64,000 nucleotides of DNA from Sphingomonas morindae (GCF_023822065.1 NZ_CP084931.1:124001-188000), one strand, 5' to 3'. Shown: positions 7,901 through 16,448, counted from the stretch's first letter. Notes: generated from the sequence alone by a model not told the origin. Numbers and translations are program-made.

Positions 7901-8779
7901 ATGTCCCCTGAACTGCACCGGATATCGATTTTCGGCTCGACCATGACCGTGCGCATCCTGGGATCCGGACCCGCGCTGCTTCTCGCCCATGGCTATCTGT
8001 TCGATCACGAGATGTGGGCGCCGCAGATCGCCGCGCTGGCCGCGCGCTACCGGCTGATCCTGCCCGATCTCTGGGGCCATGGCGGCTCCGGCGCGCTGCC
8101 GTCGACCACCCGCGACATGCGCGATCTCGCCGGCCATCATCTGGCGCTGCTCGACCATCTGGGCGTGGACCGATGCGCGCTGGTCGGCCTGTCGCTGGGC
8201 GGCATGTGGAGCGCCGAGCTGGCGCTGATGGCGCCCGGGCGGGTGTCCGCGCTGGTGCTGCTCGCCACGTCGCTCGCGGCCGAGCCGGCGGCGTCGCGCG
8301 ACGCCTATTTCGGCATGCTGGATCTCGTCGCCGATAGCGGGACGATCCCGCCGCCGGTGCTGGCGACGGCGATGGCGATGTTCTTCACGCCGGCGATCGA
8401 TCGCGCCAGCCCCGGCATGCGCGCGCGGGTGGCGGAGCGGCTCCGCGCCTGGGATGCGGCGCGCCTGCGCGACAGCATCGCCCCGCTCGGCCGCATCACC
8501 TTTGGCCGCCGCGAGGCGCTGGAGGCGCTCGGCGCGCTGACGGTGCCGACGCTCGTCGCCACCGGCGATGGCGACATGGCGCGGCCGCCCGCCGAGGGGC
8601 AGGCGATGGCGGACCGGATCGGCTGCCCCTTCGTCCGCATTCCGGACGCGGGCCACATCGCCAATCTCGAGGCGCCGGACTTCGTCACCCGCCTCCTGTG
8701 CGACTTTCTGGCCCGCGCCATCCCCGGCGCGCCCGCCCGGGATCGCACCGCCCCCGCTCTGCACGAGGACGCATCATGA
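7901..8779 (+). CDS. Alpha/beta hydrolase
   Basis: Protein of 292 aa with an alpha/beta hydrolase fold. The nucleophile elbow GLSLGG has Ser98. The oxyanion region is LLAHGYLFDHEMW, the catalytic Asp probably lies in ATGDGDMARP, and the His is in DAGHIANLEAP. It has no signal peptide, so it acts in the cytoplasm. The closest families are 3-oxoadipate enol-lactonase-like hydrolases, but the substrate cannot be set. Its TGA overlaps the ATG of the cupin gene (ATGA), so the two are translationally coupled. Confidence 0.9.
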   Translation: MSPELHRISIFGSTMTVRILGSGPALLLAHGYLFDHEMWAPQIAALAARYRLILPDLWGHGGSGALPSTTRDMRDLAGHHLALLDHLGVDRCALVGLSLGGMWSAELALMAPGRVSALVLLATSLAAEPAASRDAYFGMLDLVADSGTIPPPVLATAMAMFFTPAIDRASPGMRARVAERLRAWDAARLRDSIAPLGRITFGRREALEALGALTVPTLVATGDGDMARPPAEGQAMADRIGCPFVRIPDAGHIANLEAPDFVTRLLCDFLARAIPGAPARDRTAPALHEDAS

Positions 8780-9288
8780 CCGACACGCCGCCCGCCCCCG
8801 CTCTGATCCGCATTGCCGCCGGCGAAGGCGAGCCCTTCGCCATCGCTGGCGCCACGCTGACCTGGAAGGTCCGCAGCCGCGACGCCGGCGCCGATTTCTG
8901 CTTTTTCGAGCAGCGCCTCGCGCCGGGCGAGGGCGTGCCCCTGCACACGCACAGCTATCCCGAAGCCTTCTACATCCTGAGCGGCGTGGTGGAGTTCGCC
9001 GAGGACGCCGCGCCCGAGCGCGTCCAGCGCTGCGTCGCCGGCGATGTCGTGCTCGCGCGGGCGGGCGCGCTCCACATGTTCTTCAACCGGGGCACCGAGC
9101 CCGCCCGCCTGCTCAGCATCTCGGTCGGCGCACACCAGGCCTTCTTCGATGCGGTGGCGGCGGCGGACCGCGCCGCGCCGTTCAGCGCCCTCGCGCCCGC
9201 CGAGGCAATGGCGCGCGTGGCCGCGATCGGCGCCGAGACCGACGTCCTGTTCGCGCCGCCCGCGCCGGAGGCCGCGTCGAACGCCTGA
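8776..9288 (+). CDS. Cupin domain protein
   Basis: Protein of 170 aa. The double cupin motif is visible: GEGVPLHTHSYPEAFYILSG (metal ligands His and Glu, about residues 54-75) and a second motif around RAGALHMFFNRG (His near residue 99). A small metal-dependent beta-barrel enzyme or sensor is expected. It starts inside the stop of the hydrolase gene (4-bp overlap), so the two probably act in one step or pathway. The substrate is unknown. Confidence 0.88.
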   Translation: MTDTPPAPALIRIAAGEGEPFAIAGATLTWKVRSRDAGADFCFFEQRLAPGEGVPLHTHSYPEAFYILSGVVEFAEDAAPERVQRCVAGDVVLARAGALHMFFNRGTEPARLLSISVGAHQAFFDAVAAADRAAPFSALAPAEAMARVAAIGAETDVLFAPPAPEAASNA

Positions 9289-9319
9289 GCGGCGCTAGAG
9301 GTGGCGCCGCGCCGGCCGA

Positions 9320-9823
9320 TCATCCAATGTCCTGACCGCCCGCGAGATAATCCATCTTGCCCAGAGCCACGCCCTTCATCCGCAGCAGCGCGTAGACCGT
9401 CGTCACATGGAAGAAGACATTGGGCAGGCTGAAATCGGTGATCAGGCTCTGGCCGGTGAAGACCATCTCCCGCGTCGGAAATTTCACGCGGATCTCGGCG
9501 GTCTCACGACCCTCGAAGGCGGCGGGATCGGCCTCTTCAAGATAGGCGATGGTCCGCGCGATGCGGTCGCGCAGCTCGGCCAGGCTTTTCTCCTCGTCGG
9601 CCATCGGGCGGGGCGCGGTCTGGGCGAGGCGGGTGATGGCGAGCTTGGCGGAATCGCAGGCGATCTGGACCTGGCGCGTGAGCGGCAGCATGTCCGGCGC
9701 CAGCCGCGCCTCCAGCAGATCCTGCGCGTCGAGACCGCTATCGGCCGCCTTGGCGAGGAAGTGATCGAGATTGCGCAGGGCGCGGGTGAAGACCGGGACG
9801 GTGATCGCGTACAGGCTGGGCAT
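9320..9823 (-). CDS. DUF1993 family protein
   Basis: Protein of 167 aa with features of DUF1993: the start PSLYAITVPVFTRALRNLDHFLAKA, a central FEGRE..E(I)R segment, and the C-terminal SLPNVFFHVTTVYALLRMKGV with conserved His. It has a four-helix fold related to DinB-like proteins. Tandem ATG codons lie at 9826 and 9823; the Shine-Dalgarno AGAGGAAG fits the second better. No function is established for the family. Confidence 0.87.
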   Translation of the reverse strand: MPSLYAITVPVFTRALRNLDHFLAKAADSGLDAQDLLEARLAPDMLPLTRQVQIACDSAKLAITRLAQTAPRPMADEEKSLAELRDRIARTIAYLEEADPAAFEGRETAEIRVKFPTREMVFTGQSLITDFSLPNVFFHVTTVYALLRMKGVALGKMDYLAGGQDIG

Positions 9824-9927
9824 CATTCTTCCTCTGCGGGCGCGTGGACGGGCATGGGGCCCGGCTAGTACGCCCGCGCGCCGCCGCGCAAGTCCGGGCA
9901 AGAGCGGCCGCGAACATGCCCTCGCGC

Positions 9928-10335
9928 CTATGCCGCGCCGCGGGCGCGATCATAGGCGGCGCTCGCCTCGGCCATCGCATCGCCATGCGCCAGCGACCAG
10001 GCGCACATCGCCTCGAAGGGCGCGCGCAGCGCATGGCCCATGGGGGTGATCGCATATTCGACGCCGATCGGCGCCGTGGGGAGCACGGTGCGCGTCACCA
10101 GCCCGTTGCGCTCCAGCCGCTTCAAGGCGTCGGCCAGCGCCTTGTGGGTGATGCCGTCGAGCCGCCGCTTGATCTCGTTGAAGCGCGACGGCTGCGGGCA
10201 CAGCACCGTCAGGATCATGATCGTCCATTTGTCGGCGATCCTGTCCAGCACCGGGCGCAGCAGCGCCATGTCGACACGCGCCTGCGGCACGGAGCAATCG
10301 CCTTGGATATCGTTCGGCATATCTAGGCACTTCAT
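9928..10335 (-). CDS. HxlR family transcriptional regulator
   Basis: Protein of 135 aa with the HxlR winged-helix core: LRPVLDRIADKWTIMILTVL, then RFNEIKRRLDGITHKALADALKRLERNGLVTR and the wing VEYAITPMGHAL. It is divergent from the SDR gene at 10405 with only 69 nt between them, the usual layout in which HxlR controls a neighbouring oxidoreductase and itself. The N-terminus of about 20 residues is short of a clear Shine-Dalgarno, so the start could be ATG 10335 or 10320. Confidence 0.9.
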   Translation of the reverse strand: MKCLDMPNDIQGDCSVPQARVDMALLRPVLDRIADKWTIMILTVLCPQPSRFNEIKRRLDGITHKALADALKRLERNGLVTRTVLPTAPIGVEYAITPMGHALRAPFEAMCAWSLAHGDAMAEASAAYDRARGAA

Positions 10336-10354
10336 AGTGCGTTCTTGATAGCAA

Positions 10355-10369
10355 ATATAGGCCGTATAT
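10355..10369. promoter_or_regulatory. Candidate HxlR operator between divergent genes
   Basis: ATATAGGCCGTATAT is a 15-bp palindrome with perfect ATATA/TATAT arms, placed 20 nt from the HxlR start and 36 nt from the SDR start. It is the only strong dyad in this short intergenic region. Binding by HxlR is inferred. Confidence 0.4.
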
Positions 10370-10404
10370 CTGGATCGCCATCACCCAAGGATGCGGAGGG
10401 CATG

Positions 10405-11136
10405 ATGGCTGGAATGACGGACAAGGTTGCACTGGTGGTGGGCGGCGCGAAGGGCATCGGCCTCGCCATCGCGGAACGGCTGGCCGGAGAGGGCGCGCTG
10501 GTGTTCCTGACCGGGCGCGACGAGGAGACGGTGGCGGCGGCGGCGACGCGCATCGGCCGGGGCGCGCGCGGTATCGTCGCGGATGCCAGCGTGCCGCGGG
10601 ATCTCGCCCGCGCGGTGGCGGTGGTGAAGGAAGCGCATGGCCGCATCGACGCGCTGGTGCTCAACGCCGGCATCTCCGAACCGGCGACGCTGGCGGACGA
10701 GACCGAGGCGCATTTCGATCGCCACTTCACCGTCAATGTCCGGGGACCGGTGTTCGGTCTGCAGGCCGCGCTCGGCGCGCTGGCCGATGGCGGCGCGGTG
10801 GTGCTGGTCGGCTCGATCGCGGACGTGGCCGGCATCTCGCCCTATGGCACCTATGCCGCGACCAAGGCGGCGCTGCGCTCCTATGCGCGGACCTGGACGA
10901 TCGAACTGGCGCCGCGCGGGATCCGCGTGAATGTGGTGGCGCCGGGCCCGACCGACACCGACATGATGGCGCGCGTGCCCGAAGAAGGCCGGGCGGCCCT
11001 GATCGCGCCCATCCCGCTCGGCCGCATGGCGCGCCCGGCCGAGGTGGCGGCGGCCACCCTCTTCCTGCTGAGCGACGAGGCGAGCTTCATCGCCGGCGCG
11101 GAACTCTGCGTCGACGGCGGGATGCGTCAGGTCTGA
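10405..11136 (+). CDS. Short-chain dehydrogenase/reductase (SDR)
   Basis: Protein of 243 aa, a classical SDR. The NAD(P) motif is GGAKGIG, the NAG motif is in LVLNAGIS, the catalytic Ser is in VGSIAD, YxxxK is YAATK, and the C-terminus is the usual ELCVDGGMRQV. The start is the second of two ATGs, placed by GGAGG at 10395-10399. It is divergent from HxlR. The gene end overlaps the convergent ATP-grasp gene by 10 bp. The substrate is unknown. Confidence 0.9.
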   Translation: MAGMTDKVALVVGGAKGIGLAIAERLAGEGALVFLTGRDEETVAAAATRIGRGARGIVADASVPRDLARAVAVVKEAHGRIDALVLNAGISEPATLADETEAHFDRHFTVNVRGPVFGLQAALGALADGGAVVLVGSIADVAGISPYGTYAATKAALRSYARTWTIELAPRGIRVNVVAPGPTDTDMMARVPEEGRAALIAPIPLGRMARPAEVAAATLFLLSDEASFIAGAELCVDGGMRQV

Positions 11137-11954
11137 GCGGCGCCGCCGCCCGCCCGCGCCGCGCGCCAGAATTCGCCCATGCGATGATCGAGCGCGGCGG
11201 GGAGCACGGGGAGCAGCCCGGAGCCGGGATAGACGGTAAGCTCGCCGAAGAGCGGCGCGCCGCCGATCTCGTAAAAGTCGGCGCGGAGGAAGTCATGGCC
11301 GGCGCCGAGCGTCTCGGCGGCGGCGATGATGCGGGCGAGCGTGGCCGGGGCGGCGGGATCGGGATCCCCGCTCGGCGGCGAGGCGCGGCGCCACTGCCGG
11401 TCCATCACGATCCAGCGATGCGCCCGCGCGCGATCGAGATGGACCTGGACGAACTCGACCCGCCCTCCAAAGACGAAGCACTTGTAATCGATCGGGAGCA
11501 CGCGGCCCGATCCCAGATAGGGCTCGACCAGCAGGCCGCGCGGGACATGCGCATAGGCCCATTCGTCGAGCCAGCGGCCATAGCGCGCGCCGCCCCAGCG
11601 CCGCGCCCGCCGCCGCGCGGCCGCCCATTCGTCCTCGGTGCGGACAAAGGCCAGCTGGTTGCACCCGCCGCGCGCCTTCACCACCAGCGGGATCGGCCAG
11701 ACGGGACGCTTGGGCAGGGCCTCGCCATGCCACAGCGTGGGGATGATCCATTCGGGGCCGAGCCGGGCCGCGACATGCCCCTTCACCGCCACCTTGTCGA
11801 TCAGCGCCGGCAGGCGGCTGTCGCGATCGAACAATTTGCGATGCTGGATCCATTCGGTGAGGCGCTGGGGCTCCTTCAGGCACAAGGCGCGGCGATGCTG
11901 CCACACATAGGTCAGGTGGACACGGGCGTGGGCAAGCAGGGGCGGCGCTTTCAT
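11127..11954 (-). CDS. TupA-like ATP-grasp protein
   Basis: Protein of 275 aa resembling the ATPgrasp_TupA family: LIDKVAVKGHVAARLG, then PLVVKARGGCNQ (nucleotide-binding Lys) and YKCFVFGGRVEFVQVHLDR. Near the end DFLRADFYEIGGAPLFGELTVYPGSG carries the acidic metal ligands. TupA-type enzymes work in cell-surface polymer synthesis such as teichuronopeptide. Here no glycosyltransferases are adjacent, so the product is unknown. ATG 11954 (MKAPPLLAHAR) was chosen since the upstream extension is Arg-rich shadow. Confidence 0.8.
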   Translation of the reverse strand: MKAPPLLAHARVHLTYVWQHRRALCLKEPQRLTEWIQHRKLFDRDSRLPALIDKVAVKGHVAARLGPEWIIPTLWHGEALPKRPVWPIPLVVKARGGCNQLAFVRTEDEWAAARRRARRWGGARYGRWLDEWAYAHVPRGLLVEPYLGSGRVLPIDYKCFVFGGRVEFVQVHLDRARAHRWIVMDRQWRRASPPSGDPDPAAPATLARIIAAAETLGAGHDFLRADFYEIGGAPLFGELTVYPGSGLLPVLPAALDHRMGEFWRAARAGGGAAQT

Positions 11955-12034
11955 TAACCCATGCCTAGCGCCGCCGCATCGCTCCGAAAATAGCCGTGGC
12001 GCACCGGTGGCAGGCGGCCACCGGGGCGCGGCGG

Positions 12035-13060
12035 TCACCGCGTGGCGTCGCGCCCGGCATGGACGGCGTTGCGGCCGCCGATCTTGGCGGCGTAGAGGCG
12101 CTGGTCGGCATCGCGCATCGCGGCTTCAAACCCCTCGGGGCCGATCTCGGTGACGCCGGCCGAGAAGGTGACGGTGCCGAGCGGCTGGTCCGTCTCGCGC
12201 ACGCGCATCTGGCGCTCCTCCAGCCGCGCGCGGGCGCGTTCCACCAGCGCGGCGGCGGCGGCGAGGCTCAGCCCCTCGATCAGGACGAGGAATTCCTCCC
12301 CGCCCCAGCGCGCCACCAGATGCGGCGCGCAGCTTTCGGCGAGTGTCGCGGCCACCGCGCGGAGCACGCGATCGCCCACGGCATGGCCCATGCGATCGTT
12401 GATCGCCTTGAACCGGTCGACATCGCACAGCGCCACCACCAGCGGTGCCGCCCCGCGCGTGGCGAGCCGCCGCTCCACCGCGCGGCGATTGGCGAGCCCG
12501 GTGAGCAGATCCTGATCGGCCGCCGATCGCGCGGCGTCCAATTCCTCGCGCAGCGTCTCGATCTCGCGCGCGGCGGCGGCGAGATCGCGCTCCGCCTGCT
12601 CGGCCCGGCGCAGCATCGCCGCGATGCCGGCGACGGTGGCGCCGGGATCGGCGGCGCTGGCGTCGAGCGCCTTGAGCCCGGCGGTGAGATCGCGGTTGAA
12701 ATCGCCCGTCGCGGCGGCGGCGTCGGCCGCGATGTCGGCGATGCGCAGCGTCTGGTGGCGCAGCGTGTCGCGCGCCGCTTCCTCGGCCTCGGTGCCCGCC
12801 GCCGGGCCGATGAAGCGGGCGTGGAGATCGGCCGCCTGCGCCGCGCTCACCGGCAGGCCGGTCAGCTCGATCGCGGCCAGCGCGCGGGCGAGCGGCCCGT
12901 CGGGCAGGCGCTGCGCCTCATAGGCCACGGCATAGGGGATCGGCGTCGGCGCGAGGCCCTGCGCCGCGCAATAGGCGAGCGCGCGCTCGGCCAGCGCGCG
13001 CGCCTCGTCCACCAGCCGGCCGCCGGTCCGTTCCCGCATTGACAAAAGGCTGCGCAGCAT
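12035..13060 (-). CDS. Soluble diguanylate cyclase with GGDEF domain
   Basis: Protein of 341 aa without membrane segments. The N-terminal 175 residues are helical with a coiled-coil-like end (about 150-180: AEQAERDLAAAAREIETLREELDAA, spread over that range). The GGDEF domain covers about 180-335, with GGEEF at 253-257 and metal Asp in LCDVDRFK. The RxxD inhibitory site is absent (CAPH at that position), so feedback inhibition is probably lost. The N-terminal region is common to other alphaproteobacterial cyclases, but its signal is unknown. Confidence 0.92.
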   Translation of the reverse strand: MLRSLLSMRERTGGRLVDEARALAERALAYCAAQGLAPTPIPYAVAYEAQRLPDGPLARALAAIELTGLPVSAAQAADLHARFIGPAAGTEAEEAARDTLRHQTLRIADIAADAAAATGDFNRDLTAGLKALDASAADPGATVAGIAAMLRRAEQAERDLAAAAREIETLREELDAARSAADQDLLTGLANRRAVERRLATRGAAPLVVALCDVDRFKAINDRMGHAVGDRVLRAVAATLAESCAPHLVARWGGEEFLVLIEGLSLAAAAALVERARARLEERQMRVRETDQPLGTVTFSAGVTEIGPEGFEAAMRDADQRLYAAKIGGRNAVHAGRDATR

Positions 13061-13197
13061 CTCGACCTCATCCCGCGCGGAGCCGCAGTCTCCCCGCTTG
13101 CGCGTCTATGGCCGAGAAGCGCTTAATAGCCGGTTGAAAGCGGCGCGCGCGGCGCGCGGGCACCGCTCATTCGCCTAAAGGCGGAGGAGAAGCCCGA

Positions 13198-13974
13198 TCA
13201 GGAGGTGAGATCAGCGGCGGCGGGCGGGGCGGGAAGCGCGGCGGCGGCGCCGACATGGACCTGCACCATGGCTTCGCCCATCGTCTCGCCCACCGCCTCG
13301 CTTGACGTCGCGTCGCCATGATGGACCCGGACGCCGGCGGGCGCGGCGAGCGCGTCGCGCGCGGTGAGCCGGAGCGGCGCATCGGCGGCGCTGTTCGCCT
13401 TGCCGTAGAAGAAGTGGCGGCCGATCGCCGCGATCGGCGAAAGCCCGGCCGCCCAGCCGGGCTGCGTCGCCCCCGCATGATAGTAGAGCGCGTCGCCGAC
13501 CGGTGCGAACCGCCCCTCGCGCAGCGCGATCTGCGCGACGAGCGCGGCGCGGTGCCAGGCGACGCGATCGCGCGGGCGATCCAGCGCGCCATCGCAGGCG
13601 AAGGCGAACTGACAGGCGCCCGCCTCGCGCCCCTGATAGACGACGGCGCACAGATCCGATCCGAACCGACCGGCGCGGACCCGATTGAGCACCACCTGCG
13701 CGACCGCGCGCTCGCCGATCACGCCTTCGGAGCGCGCCTCGTAATAGAGCGCGGCGGTGAGGCAGGCGAGGCCATCGCCCGCGCCCGTCGCGCCGCCGAA
13801 TTGCGGCGCGGCGGCGGTGACTTCGGGGCCGTAGCGCCAATCCGCGACGGAGAGCAGCGCGAGGCGCGGCGCGAGCGCGGCGGGCGCGGCCAGCCTTGGC
13901 GCGGCCAGCTCGGCCGGCATGCACGAGGCGGTCATCGGCAGCGCCAATGCGGCCAGACCCAATCGGAGACGCAT
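13198..13974 (-). CDS. SleB/CwlJ-type cell wall hydrolase, probably lipoprotein or exported
   Basis: Protein of 258 aa with the Hydrolase_2 (SleB) domain: LTAALYYEARSEGVIGERAVAQVVLNRV with the predicted catalytic Glu, then VVYQGREAGACQFAF and ALYYHAGATQPGW. It should cleave peptidoglycan glycan strands. The N-terminus has a short hydrophobic signal ending MTASC, an imperfect lipobox, so lipidation is possible but unsure. The C-terminal 60 residues are low-complexity and Ala/Pro-rich. It stands alone between a diguanylate cyclase and a small gene. Confidence 0.86.
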   Translation of the reverse strand: MRLRLGLAALALPMTASCMPAELAAPRLAAPAALAPRLALLSVADWRYGPEVTAAAPQFGGATGAGDGLACLTAALYYEARSEGVIGERAVAQVVLNRVRAGRFGSDLCAVVYQGREAGACQFAFACDGALDRPRDRVAWHRAALVAQIALREGRFAPVGDALYYHAGATQPGWAAGLSPIAAIGRHFFYGKANSAADAPLRLTARDALAAPAGVRVHHGDATSSEAVGETMGEAMVQVHVGAAAALPAPPAAADLTS

Positions 13975-14125
13975 TGGCGGACACCCGTTGAAGACGATCC
14001 GCCCGCTCTACCGGGCAGCGCTTGCGATCGGGTTAACCTCAACTGGCCGGGGCTTGCGTAGCCGATGCGCATGGTCCGGGGCGCCGATCAGCCCGGCCCG
14101 CCGGCGTCACGACAGGGATAGGGGG

Positions 14126-14374
14126 TCAGGCGGCGAGATCGAGCCGGGGCTGGCGGGTGCCGAGCGAGCCCGTCCGCGCGGCGATCCGCTCGAGTTCGGC
14201 ATAGGGGATGAGTTCGCGGCGATGCTGGATCGAAACGAAGAAGCGGGCCTGATCCTCGCGGCTCTGCCCGCGCATCCAGCGGATCATCTGCCCGAGCGTT
14301 CCGGATTGCAGGATCGGTCCGCCTTCATCGCGAAGATGGACCCAGGCGCGATGCACCAGCGGCAGATAATCCAT
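14126..14374 (-). CDS. Small hypothetical protein
   Basis: An 82-aa protein starting MDYLPLVHRAWVHLRDEG. It has a Shine-Dalgarno AAAGGGG placed 7 nt before the ATG and amino acid composition unlike the surrounding shadow frames. Visible features are Trp and Arg-rich helices (IRWMRGQSREDQARFF) and no membrane segment or signal peptide. I do not recognise the family. It lies alone, with 151 nt downstream to the SleB gene and 445 nt upstream without a gene. Confidence 0.6.
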   Translation of the reverse strand: MDYLPLVHRAWVHLRDEGGPILQSGTLGQMIRWMRGQSREDQARFFVSIQHRRELIPYAELERIAARTGSLGTRQPRLDLAA

Positions 14375-14819
14375 GACCTATCCCCTTTCGAACTCATAAC
14401 GTTTCACCCCGCAAAAGGCTCCGCTCAACGCCATGTCCCGAAACAGGAAAAGATGTGGCCGCGATTAAAGCCGATCAACCGCGCCGCTTCTTCAGTAAAG
14501 CCGCGCGGCCCGTCGTGGCCGGCGCCGGCGCTTTGGTGAAGCGTGCGCGGATCTGAATGGGAAAGGCCGCTCCGTTTCGATCGCGCATGTAAAAGTCGGG
14601 CGATTTCCGAAGGATGATCTCGCCCCGGCGCTCCGACGCTCGAATTGCGCGCCTGTCCGCCGCGCGCGGCAGTCAAAAAGGGCGTACCGACCATTCCGAC
14701 GCTTTGGTCGGTTCCGGCGGTATCCAATCAAGCTATTGTCTTCGCACGCTTAAGTCGCTTCACTGGTGATCCGGCGGGCGCCTGGCCCGGCCGGAGGAGA
14801 GGGGTGCGCCGTGGGCGGC
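14375..14819. other. Gene-free stretch of 445 nt
   Basis: Both strands carry only short Arg-rich open frames (for example minus 14425-14731) with no Shine-Dalgarno and no recognisable residues. It is divergent between the small gene at 14374 and the esterase at 14820 and so should contain both promoters. I see no clear hairpin, repeat or RNA gene. Confidence 0.5.
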
Positions 14820-15770
14820 ATGAAGTCACGATGGGCGAAATGGACGATGAGCGCGGGGCTGGCGATCGCCGCCGCGCCGCTCTGCGCGCAGGCGGCGCCG
14901 GCCGCCGCCCCGGCGGGCGCGATCCCGGTGGCGGCGGGGCCGCCGATCCGGCTTTGGCCGCAGGGGGCGCCGGGTGCCGGCGCCCGCGCGCACGAACCGG
15001 AGCAGGCGGAGGATTATTGGGTCAAGAACGTCCATGATCCATCGCTCACCCTGTTCCGGCCGCCCGCGCTGCATCAGACCGGAACCGCCATCATCGTCAT
15101 TCCCGGCGGCGGCCATCGCCTGCTCGTCTGGACCAATGAGGGCATCAAGGTGGCGCGGGCGCTCAACCGCTTCGGCATCACCGCGCTGGTGCTGAAATAC
15201 CGCCTCGCCCGCGAGCCGGGCTCGCCCTACGACATCCCGCGCGACGCGGCTGAGGATGCGCGGCGCGCGGTGCGCTATGTGCGTCAGCACGCCGCCGCGC
15301 TCGGGGTCGATCCGCATCGCATCGGCGTGATGGGCTTTTCGGCGGGCGGCGAACTCGTCTCGCTGATCGCGGACAATCCCGCGCCGCCGCCAGCGCCCGG
15401 CGGAAGCGCCGCCGATCCGCTCGCGCAGGGCGATGCGCGACCCGATTTCCAGGTGCTGGTCTTCCCCGGGCCGCTCGGCATTCCGGCCAAGGCGGTGGCG
15501 ACGGCGCCGCCCGCCTTCATCACCGCGGGCTCGCTCGACGCCTGCTGCGCCGCGCCCTCGGTGCAGCTCTACGAGCAGCTGCGCACCGCCCATGTCCCCG
15601 CCGAACTCCATATGTATGCGGGCGCGGATCACGCCTTCAACCTCGACGAGACGGATCGCATCGCGGTCCTCCACTGGCCCGACCGGCTGGCCGACTGGCT
15701 CGCCGACCAGGGCCTGCTCAACCCCGCACCGCCCGGCGCGACACCCGGGCAGCCTGTGGCAAGTCATTGA
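14820..15770 (+). CDS. Exported alpha/beta hydrolase, carbohydrate-esterase-like
   Basis: Protein of 316 aa with a signal peptide (KSRWAKWTMSAGLAIAAAPLCAQA, cleavage about residue 25). The fold is seen from the oxyanion motif VIPGGGH (about 94-99), the nucleophile in GFSAGG (Ser174), and a C-terminal GADHAFN His. This matches the family annotated as acetylxylan esterase-like or endo-xylanase-associated hydrolases, so a periplasmic polysaccharide deacetylase role is likely but unproven. A GTG at 14811 in frame has better spacing to GGAGGAG than ATG 14820, so the start may be nine bases earlier. Confidence 0.87.
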   Translation: MKSRWAKWTMSAGLAIAAAPLCAQAAPAAAPAGAIPVAAGPPIRLWPQGAPGAGARAHEPEQAEDYWVKNVHDPSLTLFRPPALHQTGTAIIVIPGGGHRLLVWTNEGIKVARALNRFGITALVLKYRLAREPGSPYDIPRDAAEDARRAVRYVRQHAAALGVDPHRIGVMGFSAGGELVSLIADNPAPPPAPGGSAADPLAQGDARPDFQVLVFPGPLGIPAKAVATAPPAFITAGSLDACCAAPSVQLYEQLRTAHVPAELHMYAGADHAFNLDETDRIAVLHWPDRLADWLADQGLLNPAPPGATPGQPVASH

Positions 15771-15777
15771 TCTGAGA

Positions 15778-15854
15778 GGAACATCTAGTCGGGCTCAGGG
15801 CTTTGAGCGGGGCGGGCCCGATGGGCGGCCCGCCCCAGCCCGAAAGGATGTTCC
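15778..15854 (+). promoter_or_regulatory. Highly structured leader that sequesters the hemerythrin ribosome binding site
   Basis: Three nested inverted repeats lie directly before ATG 15855. The outer pair is GGAACATC (15778-15785) with GATGTTCC (15847-15854), the middle pair CGGGCT (15790-15795) with AGCCCG (15837-15842), and the inner pair GGGGCGGGC (15809-15817) with GCCCGCCCC (15828-15836). The Shine-Dalgarno AAAGGA (15843-15848) is partly inside the outer and beside the middle stem. An alternative helix GCTC (15793-15796) with GAGC (15805-15808) competes with the middle stem. The structure is seen in the bases; translational control is inferred. Confidence 0.6.
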
Positions 15855-16397
15855 ATGGCGTTTCTGGACAAGATCATCGGCGCCGCGACGCCGCCCGAAA
15901 GCGACGAGCATCGGCTGCGGGTGCGCGCCGAGACGCGGGTCGAGACGGTGCCGGGCGACTGGCTGTCGCTCATCCTCGATCATCACGATGCGATCGAGCA
16001 GGCGTTCGAGGCGGTGCGGATCGCCGACGATGCCCACACCCGCCGCGCCGCGCAGCGCCGCCTCGCGGTGCTGCTCACCGGCCACAGCATCGCCGAGGAG
16101 GCCGTGCTCTACCCGGAAATGGCCGATAGCGGGCACAAATCCCATGCCGGCGTCGCCTATGAGGAACAGTCCATGGCCAAGGTCCAGCTCGCGCTGCTCG
16201 ACAAGATCGAGCCGATGAGCCAGGATTATCTCGACAAGCTGGAGCATCTGCGCGGCGCGGTGACGCACCATATGTTCCAGGAGGAGAGCAACTGGTTCCT
16301 CGATCTCAAGGCGCAGGTGCCGGCCGAGCGCCAGGCGCTGCTCGCCGCGCGGTATCGCGAGGAAGTGGAGCGCTATATCGGCTCCGAGCACGTCTGA
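15855..16397 (+). CDS. Hemerythrin HHE domain protein
   Basis: Protein of 180 aa, a four-helix diiron-binding fold. Candidate iron ligands are His43/His44 (ILDHHDAIE), His77 and Glu81/82 (TGHSIAEEA), and His138/His139 with Glu143 (VTHHMFQEE). Bacterial proteins of this type bind oxygen or nitric oxide, or protect against oxidants. The first 35 residues form an extra N-terminal segment. It is preceded by the structured leader and only 84 nt after the esterase. Confidence 0.92.
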   Translation: MAFLDKIIGAATPPESDEHRLRVRAETRVETVPGDWLSLILDHHDAIEQAFEAVRIADDAHTRRAAQRRLAVLLTGHSIAEEAVLYPEMADSGHKSHAGVAYEEQSMAKVQLALLDKIEPMSQDYLDKLEHLRGAVTHHMFQEESNWFLDLKAQVPAERQALLAARYREEVERYIGSEHV

Positions 16398-16448
16398 GGC
16401 GCGGCGCGGCGCGCGGCGGCGACGTGGCCGCCGCGCCTGCCATCCGGC

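Noticed and set aside
13123-13137. Possible CtrA box (TTAA-N7-TTGA) upstream of the 341-aa diguanylate cyclase
   Set aside because: One mismatch and no extended TTAACCAT end; without a second supporting site it could be chance.
14425-14731. Overlapping minus-strand frames of 79 and 100 codons in the gap before the esterase
   Set aside because: No Shine-Dalgarno, Arg/Ser-rich composition, and they overlap each other in different frames.
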